A DNA stretch of 64,000 nucleotides from Acidobacteriota bacterium (GCA_021791875.1 JAJYVU010000011.1:1-64000), one strand, 5' to 3'; shown: positions 9,004 to 18,770, counted from the stretch's first letter. A program made the numbers and translations. The notes: generated from the letters alone by a model not told the origin.

Positions 9004-9464
9004 TCAGGGAAGGCGTACGGAGTGGATGGGGATCGTGTGGGGCCGGTGCGCCAGGCGGACGCGTGCTTCACGCGTGAAACCCCAGGGGCGCACGGTCAGG
9101 ATGACGAGGAAGATGATCGCGGAAGCCCCGATCAGGATGAGGTACAGGCGGTAGCCCATGTAGCCGACGTTGAGCAGAGTACGACGGGAATCGCCGTCAA
9201 TGAAGCTGGAGCGCAGCCGGGAGCGGGTTTCATTGCAGAGGCGGGCGATGATGCAGCCTGCGCCAGCGAGAAGAATGAGGGTGAAGCCCAGGACTATGCC
9301 GAGTCCCGTGGTCGTAAAGTGATAGCGCCCCGTGCGTTGGCGATGGGCACAGCGTCCATCAGGAAAAACAGGCCGATCTGGAAGGCATAGGAGGATGGAA
9401 ACAGACCCTGATCGATGGCTTTTTCCCAGCGTGGACTGGCGTGAACGAGGTAGTCGAAGGTCAT
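9004..9464 (-). pseudogene. Frameshifted small membrane-protein gene between the two VPS10 genes
   Basis: The minus strand opens with an ATG at 9464 preceded by AGGA, and reads MTFDYLVHASPRWEKAI onward for about 46 codons. The frame then breaks at a run of four C (plus strand 9328-9331). In the next frame the sequence continues as RYHFTTTGLGIVLGF, through two strongly hydrophobic segments (GIVLGFTLILLAGAGCIIA and LYLILIGASAIIFLVILTV), to a TGA at 9004. One extra base in the homopolymer would join both halves into a protein of about 153 residues with two or three membrane helices. It is therefore either a recent pseudogene or a base-call error. The function is unknown. It is the only content of this 635-bp gap. 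Confidence 0.65.
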
Positions 9465-9595
9465 GGAGTTCCTCGCGACGCAGTCATTTGGGGCAAAACA
9501 GGCAGGTCTTGCTCGAAAAAAATCGGTGTCGAAGTCTCAGATTTGCGGCGCTTCGCTTTGATCTTTCCCGAGACAAGAGATTAAATCATGTCACG

Positions 9596-12500
9596 ATGAA
9601 TCTGAGAAAATTCCTGCGTTCTGCCGTAGTCTTAGGGCTTTGCGTGCCTGTGATCGCCTCGGCGCAAAGCGTGCCACCACAGCTTTTCGAGGGCCTGCAT
9701 TACAGGCTGATTGGGCCATTCCGCGCCGGGCGCGCGGTGGCGGTGACGGGCGTTCCGGGCAACAACACGACATTCTATTTTGGCGGCGTGGATGGTGGCG
9801 TGTGGAAGACCACGGACGCGGGAACGGTGTGGAAACCCGTATTTGATCACGAGCCGGTGGCTTCGATTGGCGCGATTGAGGTGGCGCCGTCGGATCCGAA
9901 CGTGATTTATGTGGGCACGGGCGAGTCGGATATCCGCTCGGACCTGGCTTCGGGCGATGGCGTGTACAGGTCGACGAACGCGGGCAGGACATGGACGCAC
10001 GTCGGGCTGACGGACTCGAAGCAGATCAGCCGGGTGGTGGTGGATCCAGACAACGCGAAGATTGTGTACGTGGGCGTGCTGGGCGATGCGTACGGGCCGA
10101 GCCCGGAACGCGGCGTCTACAAGTCAGTCGACGGCGGCAGGACGTGGCAGCACGTGCTGTACAAGGGACCGAGCGTGGGCATCAGCGATCTGGCGATTGC
10201 CGAGGACAAGCCCAACGTGCTGTTTGCGGGGACGTGGAATGCGCATCGTCCACCGTGGACGACATATCCGCCGATCAAGGGGCCCGGCACGGGACTGTAT
10301 CGCTCGACGGATGCGGGCAAGACGTGGACGCGGATTACCGGGCATGGACTGCCGGGCGGCGTCTGGGGCCGGCCGGGCGTGGCCGTGGCACCGGATGGGC
10401 GGCTGGTCTATGCGGTGGTGAAGACGAGTGTGCCGAAGCTCTCCGGGGTTTATCGCTCGGATGATGGCGGCAACTCGTGGACGCTGGTGAACAACGATCC
10501 ACGGCTGACGAGCCGGGATTGGTATTTCGATTCGATCACGGTGGACCCGCAGCATCCGGACGTGGTGTACGTGCCGAACGTTGCGATGTACAAACTGGCC
10601 GACGGCGGCAAGACGCTGACGATTGTGCGGGGCGCGCCGGGCGGGGATGACTACCACCAGATCTGGGTGGATCCGAAGAATTCCGATTCGATGATTCTGG
10701 GAACCGACCAGGGAACGACGCTGAGCCTGGACGGCGGCAAGACATGGACGCCCTGGTACAACCAGCCGACAGCGCAGCTCTATCATGTGATCACGAACGA
10801 CCAGTTTCCCTACGTGGTGTACGCGGCGCAGCAGGACAGCGGCAGCGTGGGCGTATACAGCCGGACCAATCACGGGCAGATTACGCCGCGGGACTGGTTT
10901 CCGGCGGGCGGCAGCGAGGCTGGCTACATTGCGCCTGATCCGCTGAATCCGAACGTGATTTATGAGACGGACACCTACGGGACGGTGACACGCTGGAACC
11001 GGAAGACTTCGCTTTCGCAGGATATTTCGCCGGATCCAGGGCAGGGCTTCAGCATTTCGGATATCAATACCTGGAAGTATCGCGATCCGTGGACGCCGCC
11101 ACTGGTATTTTCCCCGGTGGACAAGCATGCGCTGTACCTGGGCACGCAGTACGTGATGAAGACGACGGACGGCGGGCTGCACTGGGAGGAGATCAGTCCG
11201 GATTTGACGGGCGCGGTGACGCCGCGGCCATACGTGAAGCCGGGTACAACGCCGACGCCGGAAGAGGCGATCAAGGCCGGATACGGCGTGGTGAACTCGA
11301 TTGCGCCTTCGCCGCTGGATGCCAACGAAATCTGGGCGGGGAGCAATACGGGGCTGATCCACCTGACGCTGGACGGCGGCAAGACGTGGAAGAATGTGAC
11401 TCCGCCGGGGCTGAAACCATGGAGCTGCATTTCGATGATCGAGGCCTCGTACTTTGACAAGGGTGAGGCCTGGGCGGCGGTGGATCGGCACCGGATGATG
11501 GACACGACGCCGTACCTCTACCGCACCACGGACTACGGCAAGACGTGGACGCTGATCACGAAGGGGATTCCAGCGGGGCATTTTGTGCGGGCCGTGCGGG
11601 AAGATCCCAAGTCGCCAAACCTGCTGTTTGCGGGCACGGAGTTCGGCATCTACGTGAGCTTTAACGGCGGCAACCAGTGGCAGTCACTGCAGTTGAATCT
11701 GCCGGTGAGCTCGGTGCGCGACATGGTGGTGCACGACAACGACCTGATTGTGGCGACGCATGGGCGGTCGATGTGGATTCTGGACGACATGACGCCGCTG
11801 CGGCACCTGAGCGCGGAGACTTCGACGGCGAAAGCGATGCTGTTTCCGCCGGAGCCGGCTTACCGGATTGACAATGATTCGTTTCCGGGCACGCCGCTGC
11901 CGCCCGAGGTGCCGACGGCGAAGAATCCGCCAAACGGGGCGATTCTGGACTATTACCTGCCGGCCAACGAGAATCGGGTGACGCTGACGATTCGCGATGC
12001 GGAGGGCCAGGTGGTGCGGCGCTTCTCCAGCAACGAACCGCCGCCGCCGCCGCGGCCGCCTCTGCCGATTGCCGCGCGGTGGTTCCCAAAGCCACAGCGC
12101 ATTGTGAGCACGCCGGGCGAGCACCGGTTTGTGTGGGATCTGCTTTGGGGTGCAACCGGCAGCAAGAAGAAGGATGCTGACGACCACAGCAGGCGCGCAC
12201 CGAATGGTCCGCATGTGCTGCCTGGCAAGTACGAGGTGACACTGACGGTCGATGGGGTAAGCCAGACGGAACCGCTGACGGTGGTGATGGATCCGAACAG
12301 TCCGGCGACACCGGCCGAGTTGCAGGCGCAGTTCGACGCGGGCACGCGGGCATGGAAGCAGACGCTGGTGAGCCGCAGGGCGCTGGCGGAGATCAATTCC
12401 GTGGAGGTGAAGCTGGCGGAACTGGCGAAGTCGCAGGATGTGGCAAGCGCCGGTCTGCTGGCGCAGGTGAAGGCGGTGCAGGGGAGCGTGGAAGATATCC

Positions 12501-12775
12501 TGCACGGCAACGAAGGCAATCCGGGGCTGGCGCTGGCCAACGGGGATCTCTTTGCCGCGCTGGGCGCCATTGAAGGCGGCGACCGCACACCAACGGACCA
12601 GGCGTTGGCGCTGAGTGCCAGTGCTTCACGCGAAGTGACGGCACGGGCAGCCGAGTGGGAGCAGTTGAAGCATGGTCCGTTGGCGAAGTTGAATTTGGCA
12701 CTCAAGAGCCATCAACTGCAGCCGGTGGCGATTGCCGAAATCGAGCAGCAGGTGCATTACCTGATGACGCGGTAA
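9596..12775 (+). CDS. Secreted VPS10/sortilin-like BNR-repeat protein (paralogue 2)
   Basis: This protein of about 1,059 residues is a paralogue of the gene at 5907-8960. Both begin, after the signal peptide, with the same kind of block (LHYRLIGPFRAGRAVAVTG here, LHWRLIGPFRGGRTRAVSG there) and share GVDGGVWKT and VIYVGTGE-type segments. The start chosen gives MNLRKFLRSAVVLGLCVPVIASAQ, a signal peptide; upstream in-frame codons lack one and overlap the neighbouring frameshifted gene. Asp-boxes (STNAGRTWTHVG, SVDGGRTWQHVL, SLDGGKTWTPW, TTDYGKTWTLI) mark the propeller blades. A proline-rich stretch (NEPPPPPRPPLP) links the propeller to a C-terminal beta domain and a helical end. No catalytic residues are evident. 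The Shine-Dalgarno site is weak. Confidence 0.85.
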   Translation: MNLRKFLRSAVVLGLCVPVIASAQSVPPQLFEGLHYRLIGPFRAGRAVAVTGVPGNNTTFYFGGVDGGVWKTTDAGTVWKPVFDHEPVASIGAIEVAPSDPNVIYVGTGESDIRSDLASGDGVYRSTNAGRTWTHVGLTDSKQISRVVVDPDNAKIVYVGVLGDAYGPSPERGVYKSVDGGRTWQHVLYKGPSVGISDLAIAEDKPNVLFAGTWNAHRPPWTTYPPIKGPGTGLYRSTDAGKTWTRITGHGLPGGVWGRPGVAVAPDGRLVYAVVKTSVPKLSGVYRSDDGGNSWTLVNNDPRLTSRDWYFDSITVDPQHPDVVYVPNVAMYKLADGGKTLTIVRGAPGGDDYHQIWVDPKNSDSMILGTDQGTTLSLDGGKTWTPWYNQPTAQLYHVITNDQFPYVVYAAQQDSGSVGVYSRTNHGQITPRDWFPAGGSEAGYIAPDPLNPNVIYETDTYGTVTRWNRKTSLSQDISPDPGQGFSISDINTWKYRDPWTPPLVFSPVDKHALYLGTQYVMKTTDGGLHWEEISPDLTGAVTPRPYVKPGTTPTPEEAIKAGYGVVNSIAPSPLDANEIWAGSNTGLIHLTLDGGKTWKNVTPPGLKPWSCISMIEASYFDKGEAWAAVDRHRMMDTTPYLYRTTDYGKTWTLITKGIPAGHFVRAVREDPKSPNLLFAGTEFGIYVSFNGGNQWQSLQLNLPVSSVRDMVVHDNDLIVATHGRSMWILDDMTPLRHLSAETSTAKAMLFPPEPAYRIDNDSFPGTPLPPEVPTAKNPPNGAILDYYLPANENRVTLTIRDAEGQVVRRFSSNEPPPPPRPPLPIAARWFPKPQRIVSTPGEHRFVWDLLWGATGSKKKDADDHSRRAPNGPHVLPGKYEVTLTVDGVSQTEPLTVVMDPNSPATPAELQAQFDAGTRAWKQTLVSRRALAEINSVEVKLAELAKSQDVASAGLLAQVKAVQGSVEDILHGNEGNPGLALANGDLFAALGAIEGGDRTPTDQALALSASASREVTARAAEWEQLKHGPLAKLNLALKSHQLQPVAIAEIEQQVHYLMTR

Positions 12776-12836
12776 GGTGCTCGGCGCACGGGACTCGCCG
12801 TCCAGGCAAACGCGTGCTGCGCACGCCAATGCAATT

Positions 12837-12875
12837 TCACCCCATATCTCTGACGAGGTATGGGGTGATTTTTTT
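12837..12875. terminator. Rho-independent terminator between convergent BNR genes
   Basis: The stem TCACCCCATA / TATGGGGTGA has a 12-nt loop and is followed by seven T on the plus strand. It ends the paralogue-2 VPS10 transcript and can also act on the opposite strand. Confidence 0.85.
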
Positions 12876-12899
12876 GCGGATGGATTGGTCTGGAGCGGG

Positions 12900-14246
12900 T
12901 TACTTGCGGTTGAAGTTGGCGACGCCGACCTGCAGGAGGGTTCCTTTAGCGCCGGCGGGATGAATGGGCCATGCGCCGTAGACTTTGTTTCCATAAGCGG
13001 CGAGGCCGAGGTAGTCGCCCATGAAGACGCCGTGAGGGTTGAAGGGCTGATCCGTCCAGGCGTAGTTGCGGAAGGTTTTGCCCCCGTCGGTGGAGCGTGC
13101 CAGGACGACGATCTGCTGCCGATTGGCGGGATCTTCGCGACGGTCGTAAAAGACGAGGTTCACGGCGCCGGTGACGGGGTCAACGGCCATCCACTGGAAG
13201 AAATGATCTGCGCCATCGTGGATGGGGTCGGTGTTGACCTTGATGGGCTGCGACCATGTCTGGCCGTGGTCGGTAGAGCGAATGAGGAAGACATCGACTT
13301 CGCCGTTGCGGTAGTCGCTCCACGAGACGTAGATGGGGCCGCCTTGCGGGCCGCCGCGCGGATCAATGGCGATCTGCGGGAAGCCATTGGCACGGTCCAT
13401 GCCCTGCACGGCAAACATGGTGGGCGCGGTGTGGACGATGGGGTGCGAGGTGGTGAAGGTCCTGCCGCCATCGTGCGACTCGGTGAAGTCGATGCGGTTG
13501 GTGTGCGCCCACACGGCGTAGAGCGTGCCGTCGGGGCCGACAGCACCGTCAAAGCCTTCGAGCGCACCGTTGTCATCGCGCGGCAGGCCGCGGTCGTGAG
13601 AGATTTCAATCGGCCTGGACCAGGTGCGGCCATCGTCCGTGGAGCGAGAGAGCAGCATGCGCGAGTCGGTCAGAGTCCAGCGCGTCCAGCCAATGTAGAG
13701 GTTACCGGCATATTTGCTGTGGCTGTTGTCGGCGACGATGTATGGCTTGTCTTCAAAGGGGATGCCGGGCTCGGTGGGCCATGCGCTGACGGTGTGGAGC
13801 GTGGGCTGCCAGATCTTGCCGCCGTCCAGTGAGCGGCGGTCGAAGATGCCATTGCGGGTGGCTCCGTGCGCCCAGTAGTTGAAGGTGCCGAGCTTGTCAA
13901 AGGCGATGCAGTCGTAGATAGCGTGGCCCTGGTTGTCAAAAGCGATGGAGACATCGCCGGACATCTTGTAGTTGGGGGGCGGAACGCCGGTGGCGAGCTG
14001 CCAGGTTTTGCCGCCATTGCGCGTGTAGGCTGCCGCGGCGGTGAACTGGTAGACCACGACAACCTGCGTGGGATTCCTGGGATTGACAGCGACTCCGGGC
14101 TCTGTGAAGTGGCCGGGAGTTGGTGTGAGCGTAAAGACGTGGCCACCGGGCGGCGGCAGCAGTTTTTGCCCTAAAGCGGGCAAGGCGCAGACCGCGATGG
14201 TCACAAGGTTTACGAGCGCAAAACGAAGGCAGCGGATGGGCCTCAT
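12900..14246 (-). CDS. Secreted sialidase-like BNR-repeat protein
   Basis: The 448-residue product starts with a signal peptide (MRPIRCLRFALVNLVTIAVCALPALG) and has AGGAG seven bases before its ATG. Asp-box motifs RNGGKTW, SLDGGKIW, STDDGRTW, SHDGGRTF, STDHGQTW and STDGGKTF give a six-bladed sialidase-type propeller. Between blades are EDKPYIVAD and YVSWSDYRNGEVDVFL, typical of exo-alpha-sialidase-like proteins in environmental bacteria. I cannot identify the arginine triad, tyrosine and glutamate of true sialidases with confidence, so enzymatic activity is not claimed. It is likely periplasmic or secreted and adds a third BNR protein to this locus, convergent with paralogue 2. Confidence 0.8.
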   Translation of the reverse strand: MRPIRCLRFALVNLVTIAVCALPALGQKLLPPPGGHVFTLTPTPGHFTEPGVAVNPRNPTQVVVVYQFTAAAAYTRNGGKTWQLATGVPPPNYKMSGDVSIAFDNQGHAIYDCIAFDKLGTFNYWAHGATRNGIFDRRSLDGGKIWQPTLHTVSAWPTEPGIPFEDKPYIVADNSHSKYAGNLYIGWTRWTLTDSRMLLSRSTDDGRTWSRPIEISHDRGLPRDDNGALEGFDGAVGPDGTLYAVWAHTNRIDFTESHDGGRTFTTSHPIVHTAPTMFAVQGMDRANGFPQIAIDPRGGPQGGPIYVSWSDYRNGEVDVFLIRSTDHGQTWSQPIKVNTDPIHDGADHFFQWMAVDPVTGAVNLVFYDRREDPANRQQIVVLARSTDGGKTFRNYAWTDQPFNPHGVFMGDYLGLAAYGNKVYGAWPIHPAGAKGTLLQVGVANFNRK

Positions 14247-14427
14247 GGAGCAGCTCCTTTGCGGGATGGGTCAATCTCAAACTTAAGTATGAGTTCTTTC
14301 TACAACCGCGGTTTGTTTCTCGAAAAGTGCCGTCATCTTCTGTGTTAGCACGCGTTTTTTCGCATTGCTCGGGGTGGTTGTAATCCTGTACATTCCATCA
14401 CGTTATCCCTCAGCCCGTAAAAACCAT

Positions 14428-16671
14428 ATGCAGTCACGCAGAATCACTTTTCAGGCCATTGCGACGCTCACCATTTTCGCAGGTTGCACCATTTTGTTCC
14501 TGCGGTCGACCCATGCCGGATCAAGACCGGTACCCATCACCGCCGGAGCGGAAAGCGCCTACTCGGCGAAGGTGCAGCAGACGTATCTGTACCCCTTCGG
14601 GAAGGACAAGCCGTTTTTGCCCAGCTATGCCGGCACCTGGAATGGGCAGTTCATCCAGCCGGGGACGTTTCCGACAGCCGAATATTGCGAGCACTGCCAC
14701 ATGGCGACCTATCACGAGTGGCGGCAGTCGCTGCATGCGAACTCGTTCCGCGAGCCGGCGTATGTGAAGAATGTGAACCTGCTCAAGCGGACCAAGGGGG
14801 TTTACTACGCCCGTCACTGCGAGGCCTGCCACAACCCGATTGCGTTGCTGAGCGGAAGCCTGACGCCGAATCCGGTGAGCCACGCCACCTGGTACAACAA
14901 TGAGGGCGTGACCTGCTCGGTGTGCCACTCGATCGTGGAAGTGAAGCCGACGTATGGAGTGGGTTCGTATGTGATGGGCGTGCCAACGGCGCTGCTGGAC
15001 AAGAACGGGAACCCGATTCCGGGCGAAGTGCCCTACAGCGAGATCATGAAGCATGTGAAGCGGCACATCGCGGCAGTGATGAAGCCGTTTTACAAGTCGC
15101 CGCAGTATTGCGCGGCGTGTCATGAGGCGGATATTCCGCGCTCGCTGAACCACTACAAGTGGCTGCCTGCGATCACGCTCTACAACGAGTGGCAGGAGTC
15201 GTCATTCTCGCACCAGTCTCCGCTGCCGTTTTATACCAAGCCGCAGCTGGTCTGCCAGAACTGCCACATGCCGATGGTGAAGGCATGGCGGCCGGATCGT
15301 GCGAAACAGCACGGCATGATCATGTCGCACCGATGGATTGGCGGCAACACGGAAATGCCCTGGTACTACCACTACAAGAAGCAACTCAAGCTGACCGAGG
15401 AGCACCTGGAGGGCAAGGAGCATCCGACGCTGAACGTGGACATCTTTGGCATGCGGCTGAACGGGAGCAAGCAGTGGATTGCTCCGCTGGGCTCGGCGCC
15501 GTTCACGCTGAAGGCGAAGGACACGGTGCAGGTTGCGGTGGTGATTCAGAACCAGGGAATCGGCCATTCGCTGGTGCCGGAGCAGCGGGACATTCTCGAA
15601 AGCTGGGTGCAGTTCGTGGTGAGGGATGCCAAAGGCCGCGTGATTATGAACAGCGGCGGCATCGAGCCCAATGGGTACGTCGATCCACATGCATACACCT
15701 TCCTGGCGCTGCTGCTCAACAAGAACGGCCACCTGCTGGTTCACCATGAGGTGTGGCGCAGCCACACGAAAGCGATCCAATACACGATCCAGTCGGGCAG
15801 TTCGACGCTGGTACGGTACCAGTTCCAGATACCGCCGAATGATCCCGGGCCGTTTACGGTGACGGCGCGGGTGAATTACCGTCATTTCGATGAGGCCTTT
15901 GCCGACTGGGTGTGGGGCAAGAATCACAAGCCGCTGCCGATCACGGTGATGGCTTCGCGGACACGGACGTTCTACCTGGGCGAGAACAAACCGGTTCCAC
16001 CGGAGCCAAGGGATAATCCAGACTGGATGCGGTGGAACGACTTTGGGATTACCCTGATTGCCGAGCAGCAGTATGGCGAGGCGGTGGCGGCTTTTGAACA
16101 TGTGGCAGCCCTGCGGCCAAATTACGATCGTGCGTGGGCGAATATCGGGATTGCGTACTACAACTGGGAGAAATACGGCGAGGCGGCGAAGTATCTGGCC
16201 AAGGCGCTGACGATGAATCCGTCCCCCATCAGCCGCGCGCGGACGCTCTACTGGCAGGCTCTTACCTTCCGGAACCTGGGTAACATGACGGGAGCGGTGG
16301 CGAACCTGGAGAAGGCCGAGAAGCTGTTTCCGCTTTCGCGTGACATTCATCGTGAACTGGGCTTCAGCTACTACCAGGAGCACCACTACAAGCTGGCCGA
16401 GGCACAGTACCTGGAAGTGCAGAAGATCGATCCGGACAGCCTTTCAGCGCACTATATCCTGGGAATTCTTTACCGGCGGCTTGGAGAGGCGGAAAAGTCA
16501 GAGCAACAGGAAGCCATCTTTGCCGATGACAAGGACGATCCGATGGCGGATGTGGAGATGCAGCAATACTATATGCGGCATCCCGACATCTCTGACGTGG
16601 CCGTGCCGTGGCATGTGCATACGGAGGCGGAAGCGATGAAGACACCGTCATCGAAAAAGTACCGGCCTTGA
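14428..16671 (+). CDS. Five-haem cytochrome c with C-terminal TPR domain
   Basis: This exported protein of about 747 residues has five CxxCH haem-binding motifs, at about residues 87 (CEHCH), 131 (CEACH), 163 (CSVCH), 228 (CAACH) and 276 (CQNCH), followed by a beta-rich middle and four or more TPR repeats from about residue 540 (FGITLIAEQQYGEAVAAF; IGIAYYNWEKYGEAAKYL; LGFSYYQEHHYKLAEAQY). The start was set at the ATG giving MQSRRITFQAIATLTIFAGC, a membrane-targeting leader; an ATG-like start 21 codons upstream is possible. It probably carries electrons in the periplasm and docks partners through its TPRs. The next gene, a CRTAC1-type protein 66 bases downstream on the same strand, is probably its operon partner. 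The electron donor and acceptor are unknown. Confidence 0.85.
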   Translation: MQSRRITFQAIATLTIFAGCTILFLRSTHAGSRPVPITAGAESAYSAKVQQTYLYPFGKDKPFLPSYAGTWNGQFIQPGTFPTAEYCEHCHMATYHEWRQSLHANSFREPAYVKNVNLLKRTKGVYYARHCEACHNPIALLSGSLTPNPVSHATWYNNEGVTCSVCHSIVEVKPTYGVGSYVMGVPTALLDKNGNPIPGEVPYSEIMKHVKRHIAAVMKPFYKSPQYCAACHEADIPRSLNHYKWLPAITLYNEWQESSFSHQSPLPFYTKPQLVCQNCHMPMVKAWRPDRAKQHGMIMSHRWIGGNTEMPWYYHYKKQLKLTEEHLEGKEHPTLNVDIFGMRLNGSKQWIAPLGSAPFTLKAKDTVQVAVVIQNQGIGHSLVPEQRDILESWVQFVVRDAKGRVIMNSGGIEPNGYVDPHAYTFLALLLNKNGHLLVHHEVWRSHTKAIQYTIQSGSSTLVRYQFQIPPNDPGPFTVTARVNYRHFDEAFADWVWGKNHKPLPITVMASRTRTFYLGENKPVPPEPRDNPDWMRWNDFGITLIAEQQYGEAVAAFEHVAALRPNYDRAWANIGIAYYNWEKYGEAAKYLAKALTMNPSPISRARTLYWQALTFRNLGNMTGAVANLEKAEKLFPLSRDIHRELGFSYYQEHHYKLAEAQYLEVQKIDPDSLSAHYILGILYRRLGEAEKSEQQEAIFADDKDDPMADVEMQQYYMRHPDISDVAVPWHVHTEAEAMKTPSSKKYRP

Positions 16672-16737
16672 GAGGGGTGCTGCCGCTGACGTATTGTGAG
16701 ACTGACCCAAAAAGAAAATTTTTGTGGAGTAATCCAG

Positions 16738-18555
16738 GTGAACCGTCGTGTATTTACATTGAGTTTTCTTGCGTCATTGATGGGAGCAGGCGTTGACCTG
16801 TCCACCATTCCAGGGCTTGCGCAGCAGGGCGGGATGGGTGGAGGCAATGCCACCGGAGGTGTTCATAAGGCAATTTATGATGCCGAGCACCGGCCGATCA
16901 CAGCCGGCGGGTTTGTGAAGACGGGGCCGGTGGTCTTCCAGAACGTGGCGCAGCAGGCGGGGCTGACGACGTTTCAGCACCACATGGGTACGCCGCAGAA
17001 GACGTTCATCATTGAAGTTCCGGGCTCAGGCGTGGGCCTGATCGACTACGACAATGACGGGTGGCTCGACATCTACATGGTGAACGGGTCGACCTACAAG
17101 GCGATGGACAGCAAAGAGCCGGCGCCGCGGGCGGCGCTGTTTCACAATAATCGCGACGGCACATTCACTGACGTGGCCGAGAAGGCTGGCGTGCTGAACG
17201 AGCGCTGGGGATTCGGGGTTGCGGTGGGTGATTTCGACAACGACGGCTGGCCGGACATGTACGTGACGAACTTCGGCAAGAACCGTTTGTACAAGAACAA
17301 CCACGACGGTACCTTCACCGATATCGGCGAGAAGGCCGGCGTGGCGCTCGGCAACTGGTCGACGGGCGCGACCTGGGGCGACTACAACGGCGACGGGCTG
17401 CTCGACCTTTTTGTGCCCGGGTACGTGCACTATGACCTGAACAACCCGCCGATTCCAGGCACGAAGGCGGTCTCTTATGCGTTCTGCAACTACCGCGGCG
17501 TGGCCACGATGTGCGGTCCGCGCGGGCTGCAGGGCGAACCGGATCACCTGTTCAAAAACAACGGCGATGGCACGTTCACGGATGTGAGCGTGGAAGCCGG
17601 CGTCAGCGATCCGAGCAAGTACTACGGGTTTCAGGGGGTGTTTGCGAACTTTGGAAACACCGGCAGGATGGACCTCGCGGTTTCCGATGACTCGACGCCG
17701 AATTATTTTTACGTGAACAAGGGCAATGGCAAGTTCGAGGACGACAGTTACGCGTCGGGTTTTGCGCTGAATCAGGACGGGCGCGAAACGGCGACGATGG
17801 GCGTGGCGGTGGCCGATTACGACAACGACGGCTGGCTGGACATCGCGACCACGGACTTCTCTGACGACTACTACGTGCTGTACCACAACGACGGGCAGGC
17901 GAACTTCACCGATGTGAGCTACCAGACGGGCATTGCGCGCGACACGATTCCGTTTCTGGGCTGGGGCGTTGGATTCCTCGACTTTGACAACGATGGCTGG
18001 AAGGATCTGCTTTATGTGAACGGCCACGTTTATCCCCAGGTGGACCAGAACAACTGGGGCATGAGTTACGCCGAGCGGCCGCTGCTGTTCAAGAACCTGG
18101 GCGGGAAGAAGTTTGACCTGATGCCGGCGGTGGAAGGCACCGGGCTTGCAGACGTGATTGTGGGCCGGGGCGCGGCGTTCGGCGACCTATTCAATGACGG
18201 GAAAACGGCGGTCGTGATCAATGTGATGGACGGTCATCCGGTGCTTCTGAAGAACGTCTATGAGGACAAGAACCACTGGGTCCTTATCAAGCTGATCGGC
18301 GGCCCGAAAGGCCCGAAGGATGCCATCGGAGCGTCGGTGTACGTGACGGCCAATGGCATGCGCCAACGCTCGGACGTAATGAGCGGCGGAAGCTTTCTTT
18401 CGACGAATGATCCGCGGTTGCACTTTGGGCTGGGCACGGCAGAGACGATTGAACTGGTTGAAATTCATTGGCCGAGCGGGGCCATCGAGAAAGTGCACCT
18501 GCCGGCGGTAGACAAGGTATATACCGTGGAAGAGGGCAAGGGCGTTATCCGCTGA
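16738..18555 (+). CDS. CRTAC1/ASPIC-UnbV family FG-GAP repeat protein, Tat-type leader
   Basis: This exported beta-propeller protein has about 605 residues. I chose the GTG at 16738, which has GGAG eight bases upstream and gives a twin-arginine leader (NRRVFTLSF followed by a hydrophobic stretch ending GLAQQ). Calcium-binding FG-GAP/VCBS motifs recur: DYDNDGWLDIY, DFDNDGWPDMY, DYNGDGLLDLF, DYDNDGWLDIA, DFDNDGWKDLL. The C-terminus has the ASPIC/UnbV domain (GASVYVTANGMRQRSDVMSGGSFLSTNDPRLHFGLG). The in-frame GTG at 16696 would bury the leader. Tat export suggests folding before transport. In Acidobacteria and Planctomycetes such proteins often neighbour TPR/cytochrome genes, as here; the biochemical function is not established. 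Confidence 0.85.
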   Translation: MNRRVFTLSFLASLMGAGVDLSTIPGLAQQGGMGGGNATGGVHKAIYDAEHRPITAGGFVKTGPVVFQNVAQQAGLTTFQHHMGTPQKTFIIEVPGSGVGLIDYDNDGWLDIYMVNGSTYKAMDSKEPAPRAALFHNNRDGTFTDVAEKAGVLNERWGFGVAVGDFDNDGWPDMYVTNFGKNRLYKNNHDGTFTDIGEKAGVALGNWSTGATWGDYNGDGLLDLFVPGYVHYDLNNPPIPGTKAVSYAFCNYRGVATMCGPRGLQGEPDHLFKNNGDGTFTDVSVEAGVSDPSKYYGFQGVFANFGNTGRMDLAVSDDSTPNYFYVNKGNGKFEDDSYASGFALNQDGRETATMGVAVADYDNDGWLDIATTDFSDDYYVLYHNDGQANFTDVSYQTGIARDTIPFLGWGVGFLDFDNDGWKDLLYVNGHVYPQVDQNNWGMSYAERPLLFKNLGGKKFDLMPAVEGTGLADVIVGRGAAFGDLFNDGKTAVVINVMDGHPVLLKNVYEDKNHWVLIKLIGGPKGPKDAIGASVYVTANGMRQRSDVMSGGSFLSTNDPRLHFGLGTAETIELVEIHWPSGAIEKVHLPAVDKVYTVEEGKGVIR

Positions 18556-18770
18556 AGGGTTTTCATTTCGCGCGCGGGCGGACCAATGGCGTTTGGAGTG
18601 ATCTTTTCCTGAGCAAGAAGCCATCGGCGGCGTCCAGGTTGTGAAGACTGGAAGTGTAAGCGCTGTAGCGGGGAATCCGCCAAGGGCAGAGACTGACCTG
18701 GCCGGAAATTGCAAGACGCGCGGATTCACTGGCGCGGGCGTATGATGATCGAAATTCGGGAGGAGTCAAA

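Noticed and set aside
9332-9595. N-terminal extension of VPS10 paralogue 2
   Set aside because: It removes the signal peptide from the N-terminus and overlaps the frameshifted membrane-protein gene.
10124-11581. Minus-strand frame opposite VPS10 paralogue 2
   Set aside because: Arg/His-rich shadow without motifs or a ribosome site.
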